From contig NZ_CP045737.1 in NCBI RefSeq assembly GCF_009649075.1, positions 2,294,001 to 2,358,000 on the forward strand: a stretch of 64,000 nucleotides of DNA, read 5' to 3'. The stretch is from Aeromicrobium yanjiei (GTDB lineage: Bacteria; Actinomycetota; Actinomycetes; Propionibacteriales; Nocardioidaceae). The notes under the pieces were generated by a model that worked only from the letters and a program-made list of their open reading frames with translations, had not been told where the DNA came from and searched no databases. This document shows, piece after piece, positions 37,047 to 45,055 of the stretch. Each line of letters opens with the position of its first letter. The stretch's first letter is position 1. The translations under genes were made by a program, and so were the position numbers.

Positions 37047-37702
37047 ACCGGATCCTGATCGTGGAGGACGAGGACCGGATCTCCTCGTTCGTCGCCAAGG
37101 GGCTCAAGGCCGAAGGGTTCACGACCTCTGTCGTCCGGGACGGCGTCACGGGTCTCGACTACGCCCTGACCGGCGAGTTCGATCTCATGGTGCTGGACAT
37201 CGGGCTGCCCGGGATGGACGGCTTCCGGGTCCTGGAGCGGGTGACGGCGGAGCGCCCGAGCCTGCCGGTGATCGTCCTGACCGCACGCGACTCGGTCACC
37301 GACACGGTCGCCGCGCTCGAGGGCGGCGCGGCGGACTACATGTCCAAGCCGTTCAAGTTCGGTGAGCTGCTCGCCCGGGTACGGCTGCGGCTCCGTCCCC
37401 CCGGCGGGGCCGCCCCCGAGCAGGACCTCACCGTCGGGGACGTCCGGCTCGACCTGAGGCACCGCAGGGCGTACGTCGGCCGGCGGGAGGTCGAGCTGTC
37501 GGCGCGCGAGCTGACCCTCGCGGAGGTGCTGATCCGCAACCGCGGCCTCGTCCTGTCGCGGGAGCAGCTGCTGTCCCAGGTGTGGGGCTACGACTTCGAC
37601 CCCGGGTCCAACGTCGTCGACGTCTATGTCGGCTATCTGCGCAAGAAGCTCGGCGCCTCGCTGATCACCACGGTCCGCGGCCTCGGCTACCGCGTCAGCT
37701 GA
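37043..37702 (+). CDS. OmpR/PhoB family response regulator
   Basis: This 219-residue regulator has a receiver domain with phospho-acceptor Asp52 (VLDIGLPGMDG), switch Thr80 and Lys102 (SKPFKFGELL). The C-terminal winged helix (about residues 124-219) contains ELTLAEVLIRNRGLVLSREQ and ends TVRGLGYRVS. It is translationally coupled to the kinase. Likely sites are the CTCAT/CTCAC repeats at 35259-35274 and 39048-39074, which flank the locus. Confidence 0.95.
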   Translation: MNRILIVEDEDRISSFVAKGLKAEGFTTSVVRDGVTGLDYALTGEFDLMVLDIGLPGMDGFRVLERVTAERPSLPVIVLTARDSVTDTVAALEGGAADYMSKPFKFGELLARVRLRLRPPGGAAPEQDLTVGDVRLDLRHRRAYVGRREVELSARELTLAEVLIRNRGLVLSREQLLSQVWGYDFDPGSNVVDVYVGYLRKKLGASLITTVRGLGYRVS

Positions 37703-37706
37703 TCCC

Positions 37707-38558
37707 TCAGAGCTTGATCCTGAACCCCGAGAGGTGGGCCCGCGGGAGGTTCGCGAGCAGCGGCTCCAGGCGCTCGGCCACCTCGTGCGGCTCAGGACGG
37801 TGCTCCGCCCGCGGCGCCAGGCAGTCCAGGATCAGGTCCGCGACGGCCGGCGGCACGACGTGCGGCAGGCCGAAGGGGGCCTGGTCGAGCTGTGCCCACC
37901 GGCGCTCGCGGTCGTACGCCCGGAAGCCCGCTGCGGCGCGGAACATCGTCGCCCCGAACGCCCACATGTCGCTCGCGTGGCCGACCGTCCCGAGTTCTCC
38001 CGGCCGGCACTGCTCGGGGGCCATGTACTCGTCGCTCCCGACCGGGTCCGTGAGGTCGGCGGCCTGCTTGGCGTCCATCGCGACGCTGAAGTCGATCAGC
38101 CTGGCCGGGGCGCCCATGATCACGTTGCTGGGCTTGAGATCGAGGTGGCAGACGTCCTGCTGGCGCAGGTAGTGCAGCGCCGAGCACAGCTCGAGCCCGA
38201 GCGGGAGGAGCTGGTGCAGCGGCAGGTAGCCGTGTGTCGCGATCAGCGTGGACAGGTCGGGGCCGTCCACGTTCTCCAGCACGAGGTACGGCCGTGGCCC
38301 CTCGTCGTCGTAGGAGAACAGCCGGGCGATCCCGGGGTGGCTGAGGCGCGAGAGCATCTCCACCTCCCGCACGAGCCCGGACCGGGACGCGTCGCGGTCG
38401 ACGTGGCCAGGGCGCACGATCTTGACGACCACCGGCGCGTACAGCCGGTCGTCGAAGGCCAGCCAGGCCTCGTAGACGTCACCGCCGCCGACCGGGCGGA
38501 CGGCCGTGAGGCCGGGGGCGATCGCGTCGCCCCCGGCCAGGCCCCAGGTGTCGCTCAT
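37707..38558 (-). CDS. Soluble Ser/Thr protein kinase
   Basis: This 283-residue protein is a kinase domain with almost nothing else: no transmembrane helix, PASTA or forkhead domain. ATP Lys46 (VVVKIVRP), catalytic Asp140 (CHLDLKPSN) and metal Asp156 are present. The usual HRD is HLD, DFG is DFS, and the Gly-rich loop is shortened (PVGGGDVYEA). SDEYMAPEQ is an intact P+1 region. It is probably active but atypical. ATG 38558 shares a base with the stop of the repeat-protein gene (TGATG), so both are made together. It is convergent with the response regulator, 4 nt apart. Confidence 0.9.
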   Translation of the reverse strand: MSDTWGLAGGDAIAPGLTAVRPVGGGDVYEAWLAFDDRLYAPVVVKIVRPGHVDRDASRSGLVREVEMLSRLSHPGIARLFSYDDEGPRPYLVLENVDGPDLSTLIATHGYLPLHQLLPLGLELCSALHYLRQQDVCHLDLKPSNVIMGAPARLIDFSVAMDAKQAADLTDPVGSDEYMAPEQCRPGELGTVGHASDMWAFGATMFRAAAGFRAYDRERRWAQLDQAPFGLPHVVPPAVADLILDCLAPRAEHRPEPHEVAERLEPLLANLPRAHLSGFRIKL

Positions 38559-38998
38559 CAGGCGGCGCGCCCGTCGCGCGTGCCGGTGGGCGTCGTGTTC
38601 TTGGTCGGCGCCGTGTTCTTGGTCGGCGCCGTGTTCTTGGTCGGCGCCGTGTTCTTGGTCGGCGCCGTGTTGACCGTCTTCGACGTGTTCTTGGTGTTCT
38701 TGGTGTTCTTCGTCGGCGTCGTGTTCTTGGTGTTCTTCGTCGGCGACGTGTTGACCGTGTTGCTGGTGGGTGAGTCCCCCGAGCGAGCGACCCGGTCGTC
38801 ATCGTTGTCATCGGGGTCGTCGTCGAGCTGGACCGACTGCACCCACGAGCTCGACGTGTCCTCACGCTTGAGCACGACGTCCTTGGACGCGGCGGAGCCG
38901 GCCGGCTCGGCCTGGGCGCTCGCGACCGCGAATCCCACGGCGCCGAAGGCGACCGTCCCGGCCACGGCCATGATGCCGGTGCGTACGTACTTGTCCAT
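38558..38998 (-). CDS. Secreted Thr/Lys/Asn repeat protein
   Basis: This 146-residue protein matches no family I recognise. It has a signal or anchor helix (about residues 8-28, possible cleavage after ASAQA), a segment with SSSWVQSVQLDDDPDDND, and a C-terminal low-complexity half built from APTKNT and related units. The coding DNA holds four perfect 18-bp repeats (38595-38666). It is coupled to the Ser/Thr kinase gene; the Thr-rich tail could be surface-exposed or modified. A GAGGAGA ribosome site precedes ATG 38998, and three 11-bp spaced CTCAC/CTCAT half-sites lie upstream. Confidence 0.75.
   Translation of the reverse strand: MDKYVRTGIMAVAGTVAFGAVGFAVASAQAEPAGSAASKDVVLKREDTSSSWVQSVQLDDDPDDNDDDRVARSGDSPTSNTVNTSPTKNTKNTTPTKNTKNTKNTSKTVNTAPTKNTAPTKNTAPTKNTAPTKNTTPTGTRDGRAA
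38595..38666 (-). repeat. Four 18-bp tandem repeats coding APTKNT
   Basis: GTGTTCTTGGTCGGCGCC (plus strand) is repeated four times without a mismatch within the repeat-protein gene. Perfect identity suggests recent slippage, so repeat number may vary between strains. Each unit adds six residues in frame. Confidence 0.9.
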
Positions 38999-39047
38999 GT
39001 TCTCTCCTCGGTCAGGTGTGCTGATGAGTCGAGACTGTCGGTCACGC

Positions 39048-39074
39048 ATGAGCCGGACGTGAGCCCCAGGTGAG
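39048..39074 (-). promoter_or_regulatory. Three CTCAC/CTCAT half-sites, 11-bp spacing
   Basis: On the minus strand CTCAC (39074-39070), CTCAC (39063-39059) and CTCAT (39052-39048) are spaced exactly 11 bp, about 50-75 bp before the start of the repeat-protein gene. They match the CTCAT pair before the Asp-rich gene at 35310 and point to shared control by the local OmpR-type regulator. Confidence 0.62.
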
Positions 39075-39100
39075 AGGACTCTCATCCAGCGCCGGGCAGG

Positions 39101-40342
39101 TCAGAGCAGCGGACCCAGAGGGCGCAGGATCGCCTCGTAGATGCGCGCCAGGGCCGGACGGGCCATCCACTCCTCGAGCGTCAGCTGCTCACACCTGGCG
39201 CAGTCGTCCGCGAACACCTCCTGCATGCCCCGGGCCAGGCCCGGGTCGAGGATCTCGAGGTTGATCTCGTAGTTGCCGAGCAGGCTGAGGCGGTCGATGT
39301 TGGCCGTGCCGATCGTGGTCCACTCGCCGTCGATCGTCGCCGTCTTGGCGTGCACCATGTGGTCGCCGTAGCGGTGGATCTCGACCCCGGCGCGCAGCAG
39401 GCGCCCGTAGAACCCCCGCGAGAGCCAGTCGGTCACGACGTGGTTGGAGATCTTGGGCACGATGATCCGCACCCGCACGCCGCGCCGGCGGGCGTCCAGC
39501 AGCGCCGAGAGGATGTCACGGTCGGGGATGAAGTACGCCGCGGTGATGTCGATGCTCTCGTGCGCCCGGTCGATCGCCTCGAGGTACATGCCCCGGATCG
39601 GGTACATCAGCTGCCGCGGCACGTTGCGGTGCGCCCGGATCGCCGGCCGCCAGCCCGCGGACGGCATCTGGTCGAGCATCGGGGTGTCCCGGCGGGGATG
39701 CGTGTTCCAGAAGTCGACGAAGGCGTTGTCGAGGTCCCACACCGCCGGGCCCTCGATCCGCAGGTGCGTGTCGCGCCACTCCGTCGCGTACGCCGAGCCG
39801 ATGTTGTAGCCGCCCACATACGCCACGTGGTCGTCGACGACGAGGATCTTGCGGTGGTCCCGGCCGAGGTGCCGCGGGCTGAGGAACTTCCACGACGAGA
39901 TGACCGGGTAGACCAGCACGTTGACCGCGGACGGGAACGTCAGGAAGCTGCGCTTGACCACCAGGTTGGCGAACTGGTCGTAGATGACGTAGACGTCGAC
40001 GCCACGGTAGGCCGCGTCGATCAGCGCCTGCTTGAAGCGTTGACCGACCGCGTCGCCCTTGATGATGTACGTCTCGAGGAGGATCCGGTGCTTGGCGCCC
40101 TCGATCGCGGCCAGCATGTCGTCGAAGAGGACCTCGCCGTACGTGTACGTCGTCGCGACGCTGCCGTCGCTGATCGGGTGGGAGACCGGCTCGGCCGGCG
40201 GGAGGTCCGGGACCTTGCGTCCGCGCAGCAGCCGTCTGAGCCGGTCGGCGCCCATGAGCGTCGCCACCGCGGTGAGCTGTGCGACGAACACCGAGAGCAG
40301 ACCCTGGCCGACCAGGCGGCGCGTGTTGCGGCTGAGGCTCAT
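39101..40342 (-). CDS. Phospholipase D family cardiolipin synthase-like protein
   Basis: This 413-residue protein has two HKD catalytic motifs: HRKILVVDDHVAYVGGYN in the first half and HAKTATIDGEWTTIGTANID in the second. An N-terminal hydrophobic helix anchors it to the membrane. Bacterial cardiolipin synthases of this type join two phosphatidylglycerols, so it may use the PgsA pathway product. A general phospholipase D is the alternative. It ends 102 bp from the repeat-protein start and may or may not belong to the signalling locus. Confidence 0.88.
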   Translation of the reverse strand: MSLSRNTRRLVGQGLLSVFVAQLTAVATLMGADRLRRLLRGRKVPDLPPAEPVSHPISDGSVATTYTYGEVLFDDMLAAIEGAKHRILLETYIIKGDAVGQRFKQALIDAAYRGVDVYVIYDQFANLVVKRSFLTFPSAVNVLVYPVISSWKFLSPRHLGRDHRKILVVDDHVAYVGGYNIGSAYATEWRDTHLRIEGPAVWDLDNAFVDFWNTHPRRDTPMLDQMPSAGWRPAIRAHRNVPRQLMYPIRGMYLEAIDRAHESIDITAAYFIPDRDILSALLDARRRGVRVRIIVPKISNHVVTDWLSRGFYGRLLRAGVEIHRYGDHMVHAKTATIDGEWTTIGTANIDRLSLLGNYEINLEILDPGLARGMQEVFADDCARCEQLTLEEWMARPALARIYEAILRPLGPLL

Positions 40343-40358
40343 GGGAGGACCTTACCGA

Positions 40359-41237
40359 TCAGACGAACACGGCCACCGGCTTGGCGACGCCTCCACGCTG
40401 CTCGTACAACGCCAGGAACTCCCCCGCCGGATCGAACACCGCGACGGGCCCGGGCGCTCCCAGCTGGATGCCGGTCAGCGCGCGGCCGAAGCGCACGTCG
40501 CTCGCCTCGCGCTCCCCGAGGTCGTACGACGCGAAGCTCGTCCGCGCGACGTCGTCGAGCCCGATCACGATCAGCTCGGACTCCAGCTGCTCCAGCGTGC
40601 GGGCAAGCGACAGGCCGAATCCACCGACCCGCGTGCGACGCAGCATCGTCAGGTGACCGCCGACGCCGAGATCGGCCCCGAGATCGCGGGCCAGCGCGCG
40701 GATGTAGGTGCCGCTGGAGCACACGACGCGGATGTCGACGTCCACGAGGTCACCCTCGTGACGCACCGCGTCGATCTCGAACGTCGAGACCTCCACGGGT
40801 CGCGCCTTGAGCGCGACCTCCTCGCCCGAGCGCACCTTGGCGTACGACCGCACGCCGTCGACCTTGATCGCCGAGACCGAGGACGGCACCTGCATGATGC
40901 GCCCGGTGTACGCGGGCAGGATCGCCCGGATCGCGTCCTCCTCGAGGTGCGCGGCCGAGGCCGAGGCGGTGACCTCGCCCTCCGCGTCGTCGGTGACGGT
41001 CGACTGGCCCAGCCGGACCGTCCCGACGTACTCCTTGTCGGCCATCGTCAGGTGGCCGAGCAGTCGCGTCGCGCGGTTGATGCCCAGCACGAGCACGCCG
41101 GTCGCCATCGGGTCGAGCGTGCCGGCGTGGCCGACCTTCTTGGTGCCGGCCAGGCGGCGCATCCGCCCCACGACGTCGTGCGACGTCCAGCCCGAGGGCT
41201 TGTCGACGATGACGAGCCCCGACTGCTGGTCGCTCAC
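40359..41237 (-). CDS. truB: tRNA pseudouridine(55) synthase TruB
   Basis: TruB converts U55 in the tRNA T loop to pseudouridine. The 292-residue protein has VDKPSGWTSHDVV and catalytic Asp42 in HAGTLDPMATG, plus the CSSGTYIRALARDLG segment and the small actinobacterial C-terminal domain. The start overlaps the rbfA stop by 4 nt, so it is part of the rimP-nusA-ylxR-infB-rbfA-truB block. Confidence 0.96.
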   Translation of the reverse strand: MSDQQSGLVIVDKPSGWTSHDVVGRMRRLAGTKKVGHAGTLDPMATGVLVLGINRATRLLGHLTMADKEYVGTVRLGQSTVTDDAEGEVTASASAAHLEEDAIRAILPAYTGRIMQVPSSVSAIKVDGVRSYAKVRSGEEVALKARPVEVSTFEIDAVRHEGDLVDVDIRVVCSSGTYIRALARDLGADLGVGGHLTMLRRTRVGGFGLSLARTLEQLESELIVIGLDDVARTSFASYDLGEREASDVRFGRALTGIQLGAPGPVAVFDPAGEFLALYEQRGGVAKPVAVFV

Positions 41238-41680
41238 GCGTCGTCGTCCTCGTCGTCCTCGTCGGCGACCGGCTTCTTGTAGGGATCGGCGTCACCCGCG
41301 TACTGCGCGCCCGCCGAGCGCGAGGCGACCTCCTCGTCGGAGGCCTTGACCTTGGCGAGCAGGTCCTCGATCTCCTTGGCCGTCTCCGGGACGGCGTCGA
41401 GGTAGAACGTGACCGAGGGGGTGATGCGGGTGCCGAGCTGCTTGCCGACCTCGGAGCGGATGAGCCCCGTGGCGCTCTTGAGTGCCGCGGCGGTGTCGGC
41501 GCGCTGCGCCTCGTCGCCCATGACGGTGTAGAACACCGAGGCCTGCTGGCCGTCGCCGGTCATGCGGACGTCCGTGATCGTCACGAAGCCCAGTCGCGGG
41601 TCCTTGACCCGGCGCTCGAGCATCTGCGCCACGACGACCTTGATGCGGTCGCCGACCTTCGCGTTGCGCGGTCCCGCCAT
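41234..41680 (-). CDS. rbfA: 30S ribosome-binding factor RbfA
   Basis: RbfA helps mature the 16S rRNA 5' end during 30S assembly. The 148-residue protein has the KH-like core (ERRVKDPRLGFVTITDVRMT) and ITPSVTFYLD, and an acidic Asp/Glu tail. ATG 41680 (MAGPRNAK) has a GGGAGATGG ribosome site 9 nt upstream; an upstream TTG at 41698 is less likely. A long hairpin separates it from infB. Confidence 0.95.
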   Translation of the reverse strand: MAGPRNAKVGDRIKVVVAQMLERRVKDPRLGFVTITDVRMTGDGQQASVFYTVMGDEAQRADTAAALKSATGLIRSEVGKQLGTRITPSVTFYLDAVPETAKEIEDLLAKVKASDEEVASRSAGAQYAGDADPYKKPVADEDDEDDDA

Positions 41681-41704
41681 GTTGTTCCATCTCCCCAAAT
41701 CAGT

Positions 41705-41755
41705 GGGACGTCACCTGCGTACGAGCCCTGAGGGCTGGTACGCAGGTGACGTCCC
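41705..41755 (-). terminator. Long perfect hairpin after infB
   Basis: An 18-bp perfect stem (GGGACGTCACCTGCGTAC, 41705-41722, with 41738-41755) continues after a G/G mismatch as a 5-bp AGCCC/GGGCT stem with a TGA loop. It lies 9 nt after the infB stop and 24 nt before rbfA. It lacks a T tract, so it may terminate, attenuate, or serve as an RNase cleavage site. Confidence 0.7.
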
Positions 41756-41764
41756 GGTGGTGAC

Positions 41765-44571
41765 TCAAGCGCGAGGCTTCTCGCGCATCTCGAACGTCTC
41801 GATGACGTCGCCGACCTTGATGTCGTTGAAGCCCCTGAGCACGAGACCGCACTCGAAGCCTTCGCGGACCTCGGACACGTCGTCCTTCTCGCGCCGCAGG
41901 CTCGAGAAGTCCAGGTTGTCCGCCACGACGGTGCCGTCGCGGAGCAGGCGTGCCTTGGCGTTGCGCTTGATCGTGCCGCTGGTGACCATGCAACCGGCGA
42001 TGTTGCCGATCTTGCTGGAGCGGAAGATGTCGCGGATCTCGGCGGTACCGAGCTGCGCCTCCTCGAACTCCGGCTTGAGCAGACCCTTGAGCGACGCCTC
42101 GATCTCCTCGATCGCGTTGTAGATGATCGAGTAGTACTTGATCTCGACACCCTCGCGGTCGGCCAGCTCCGTCGCCTTGCCCTGGGGGCGGACGTTGAAG
42201 CCGATGATCACGGCGTTGGACGCCGCAGCCAGCATGACGTTGGTCTCGGTGATCGCACCGACGCCGCGGTCGATGACGCGCAGGGCGACCTCGTCGCCGA
42301 CGTCGATCTTGGCCAGTGCGTCCTCGAGCGCCTCGACCGAGCCCGATCCGTCGCCCTTCAGGATGAGCAGCAGCTCGTCGGTCTCGCCCTTCTCCATCGA
42401 GGACATGAAGTCCTCGAGGGTCCGGCGGCCCGTGCGCTGCGCGAGCAGTGCGTTGCGCTCACGCGCCTCGCGCTTCTCGGCGATCTGACGGGCCAGGCGG
42501 TCGTCGGCGACGACCATGAAGTTGTCGCCTGCACCGGGGACGGCCGTCAGACCGAGCACGAGTGCCGGCCGCGACGGGGTCGCCTCCTCGATGTTGTTGC
42601 CGAACTCGTCGAGCATCGCGCGGACACGACCGAACGCGGGGCCGGCGACGATCGAGTCGCCCACCTTGAGCGTTCCGCGGTGGACGAGCACCGTGGCGAC
42701 CGGACCGCGACCGCGGTCCAGGTGCGCCTCGATGACCAGGCCCTCGGCGTTCTGCTTGGGGTTGGCGCGCAGGTCCAGCGATGCGTCAGCGGTCAGGATG
42801 ACCGCCTCGAGCAGCGCGTCCAGACCTGTGCCGGCCTTGGCCGAGACGTCGACGAACATCGTGTCGCCGCCGTACTCCTCGGGCACGAGTCCGTACTCGG
42901 TCAGCTGGCCACGAGCCTTGGTCGGATCGGCGTCGGGCTTGTCGATCTTGTTGACCGCGACCACGATCGGGACGCCGGCGGCCTTGGCGTGGTTGAGCGC
43001 CTCGACCGTCTGCGGCATCACGCCGTCGTCCGCCGCGACCACGAGGATCGCGATGTCGGTCGCCTGGGCACCACGGGCACGCATGGCGGTGAACGCCTCG
43101 TGACCGGGGGTGTCGATCAGGGTGATGCGACGCTCGGTGCCGTCGACGTCAGTCGCGACCTGGTAGGCACCGATGGTCTGCGTGATGCCACCGGCCTCCT
43201 TGTCCACGACGTTGCTGCTGCGCAGCGCGTCGAGGAGCTTGGTCTTGCCGTGGTCGACGTGACCCATGACGGTGACGACCGGCGGACGCGGCGCGAGATC
43301 TTCCTCGGCACCCTCGTCCTCGCCGAACTCGATGTCGAACGACTCGAGCAGCTCGCGGTCCTCGTCCTCGGGCGAGATGACCTCGACGTTGTAGTTGAGC
43401 TCCTCACCGAGGAGCAGCAACGTCTCGTCGTTGGCCGACTGGGTCGCCGTGACGATCTCGCCCAGGTGGAACAGCACCTCGACGAGCGATGCCGAGTCGG
43501 CACCGATCTTGTCGGCGAAGTCGGCCAGCGAGGAGCCACGGGTCAGACGAACGGTCTCGCCATTGCCCTTGCGGACGCGGACGCCGCCGATCGCGGGCGC
43601 CTGCATCTGGTCGAATTCCTGACGCTTCGCGCGCTTGCTCTTGCGTCCACGACGCACCGGACCACCGGCGCGACCGAAGGCGCCCTGGGTGCCGCCGCGG
43701 GTGTTGCGACCGGCAGGACCGCCCGTACGGGGCGGGCCGCTGAAGCCGCCGCCACCGGGACGACCGGGTGCACCGCCGCCACCGCCGGGACGACCGGCGA
43801 AACCGCCGCCGCCACCGGGTGCGCCACGACCGGGTGCCCCACCGGGGCCGCCACGGCCCGGAGCGCCGGGGCGTCCGGGAGCGCCACGACCGGCCGACGG
43901 ACCCGGGAGGCCCGACTGGCGCGGCATCATGGCCGGGTTGGGGCGCGGCATGCCGCCGCCACCACCGGCAGCCGGAGCGGCGCCGCCGCCACCCTCACGG
44001 GCAGCGGGGGGACGCGGGTGTTGCGCTGCATGCCCTGCGTGGACGAGAACGGGTTGTTGCCGGGGCGAGCGCCACCGGCGGACGGACGCGGTCCGGGCGT
44101 GGGGCCCGGGGTGCGTGTGGGTGCCTCGGGCGCCGGGGTGGCAGCAGCCGCGGGCGCGGCCGGGGCTGCAGGTGCAGCCGGGGCCTGCTTCGCGACGGGT
44201 GCCGGCTCGGGAGCCTTGCGGGGTCCGGGGACCGGGCCGGGACGCGCCGGGGCTGCAGGTGCAGCCGGAGCGGATGCCGGTGCCGCGGGGGCAGCGGGTG
44301 CGGCCGGAGCCGCAGGCGCAGCCGCCTCGGTCGGTGCAGCCGCGGGGGCAGGAGCCGCCTCGGCCTTCTTGGCGGGGGCCTTGCCACCGGACTTCTTCGC
44401 GCCCTGCGCACGCAGGGCCTCGCCGTGCTCCTCGTTGAGGCGCCGGACGACGGGTGCTTCTACGGTCGAGGAGGCCGACTTCACATACTCACCCATGTCT
44501 TTCAGGGTGTTGAGGACGACCTTGCTCTCGACGCCGAACTCTTTGGCGAGCTCGTGGACTCTGACAGCCAC
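41765..44571 (-). pseudogene. infB: Translation initiation factor IF-2, frameshifted in this sequence
   Basis: IF-2 is the GTPase that brings fMet-tRNA to the 30S subunit. The N-terminal IF2_N domain, [20 protein letters not shown], and an Ala/Pro-rich linker are in one frame (44571 to 43927); the Gly-rich linker and GTPase ([26 protein letters not shown]) and C-terminal domains are in another (43951 to 41765). The frames rejoin if one base is added to the G run 44006-44011 (C6 to C7 on the coding strand), giving about 935 residues, normal for actinobacteria. A homopolymer sequencing error is the most likely cause. The GTG start has an AGGAG site inside a hairpin. Confidence 0.93.
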
Positions 44572-44575
44572 TTTT

Positions 44576-44605
44576 CTCCTTCAGGGGGGTCCGACCCCGA
44601 AGGAG
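44576..44605 (-). promoter_or_regulatory. Hairpin covering the infB ribosome site
   Basis: On the minus strand CTCCTTC (44605-44599) pairs with GAAGGAG (44582-44576), with an inner GGGGT/ACCCC stem and a 3-nt loop. The second arm is the infB ribosome-binding site, 4 nt before the GTG. The 12-bp stem could limit infB translation unless opened. Confidence 0.5.
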
Positions 44606-44631
44606 GATCAGACCACTAGTTGACGAACGTG

Positions 44632-44667
44632 CTCATTGCGCAGTACTCATCGCGCAGTACTCATCGG
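44632..44667. repeat. 14-bp tandem repeats in the infB leader
   Basis: CTCATTGCGCAGTA is followed directly by CTCATCGCGCAGTA and then a partial CTCATCGG, giving a 14-bp period. The repeats lie between ylxR and infB, 60-95 bp upstream of the infB start. The role is unknown. The rest of this gap (44572-44758) holds only the ribosome-site hairpin. Confidence 0.8.
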
Positions 44668-44758
44668 CTGGTGCCGATCTGTGTGGTCATGAGCGGGCTC
44701 CGATTTCGTGTCATGGGAATCGTCGCGGGTGCGACGCCCGGGTGGTCGAGCTGATGTT

Positions 44759-45016
44759 TCATTGTTCCGCGACGACATCGGTCACTGCGCTGAGGTCCAG
44801 CGGCCCTTCTGCTCGAAGGGCCCGGCCGAACGCCTTGCGACGTGTCGCGAGCTCCAGGCACCGGGTCGTGGGGTGCAGGTGCGCCCCTCTCCCCGGAAGC
44901 GTTCCGCGCAGATCCGGTGTCACGACGACTGTCGTGGACTCCTGCACTGCGACGACTCGCACCAGAGTGGTCTTGTCCGCACGTTGCCTGCAACCGATGC
45001 ACGTCCGGACGACCAT
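44759..45016 (-). CDS. ylxR: YlxR family RNA-binding protein
   Basis: This 85-residue protein has the RTCIGCRQR signature at the N-terminus, PDLRGTLPGRGAHLHP, and the helical RKAFGRALRAEG region. YlxR proteins are nucleoid- or RNA-associated regulators encoded between nusA and infB, as here; RNase P modulation has been reported for homologues. ATG 45016 is preferred, since an upstream start at 45052 adds 12 nonconserved residues. It follows nusA by 39 nt. Confidence 0.92.
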   Translation of the reverse strand: MVVRTCIGCRQRADKTTLVRVVAVQESTTVVVTPDLRGTLPGRGAHLHPTTRCLELATRRKAFGRALRAEGPLDLSAVTDVVAEQ

Positions 45017-45055
45017 GGCCAGTCTACCCGTTTCGCGAAGCGCTTGCGCCATCGG

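Noticed and set aside
43927..44571. A separate gene for the IF2_N part of infB
   Set aside because: Adding one base to a homopolymer joins it smoothly with the GTPase part; a stand-alone IF2_N gene is not known to me.
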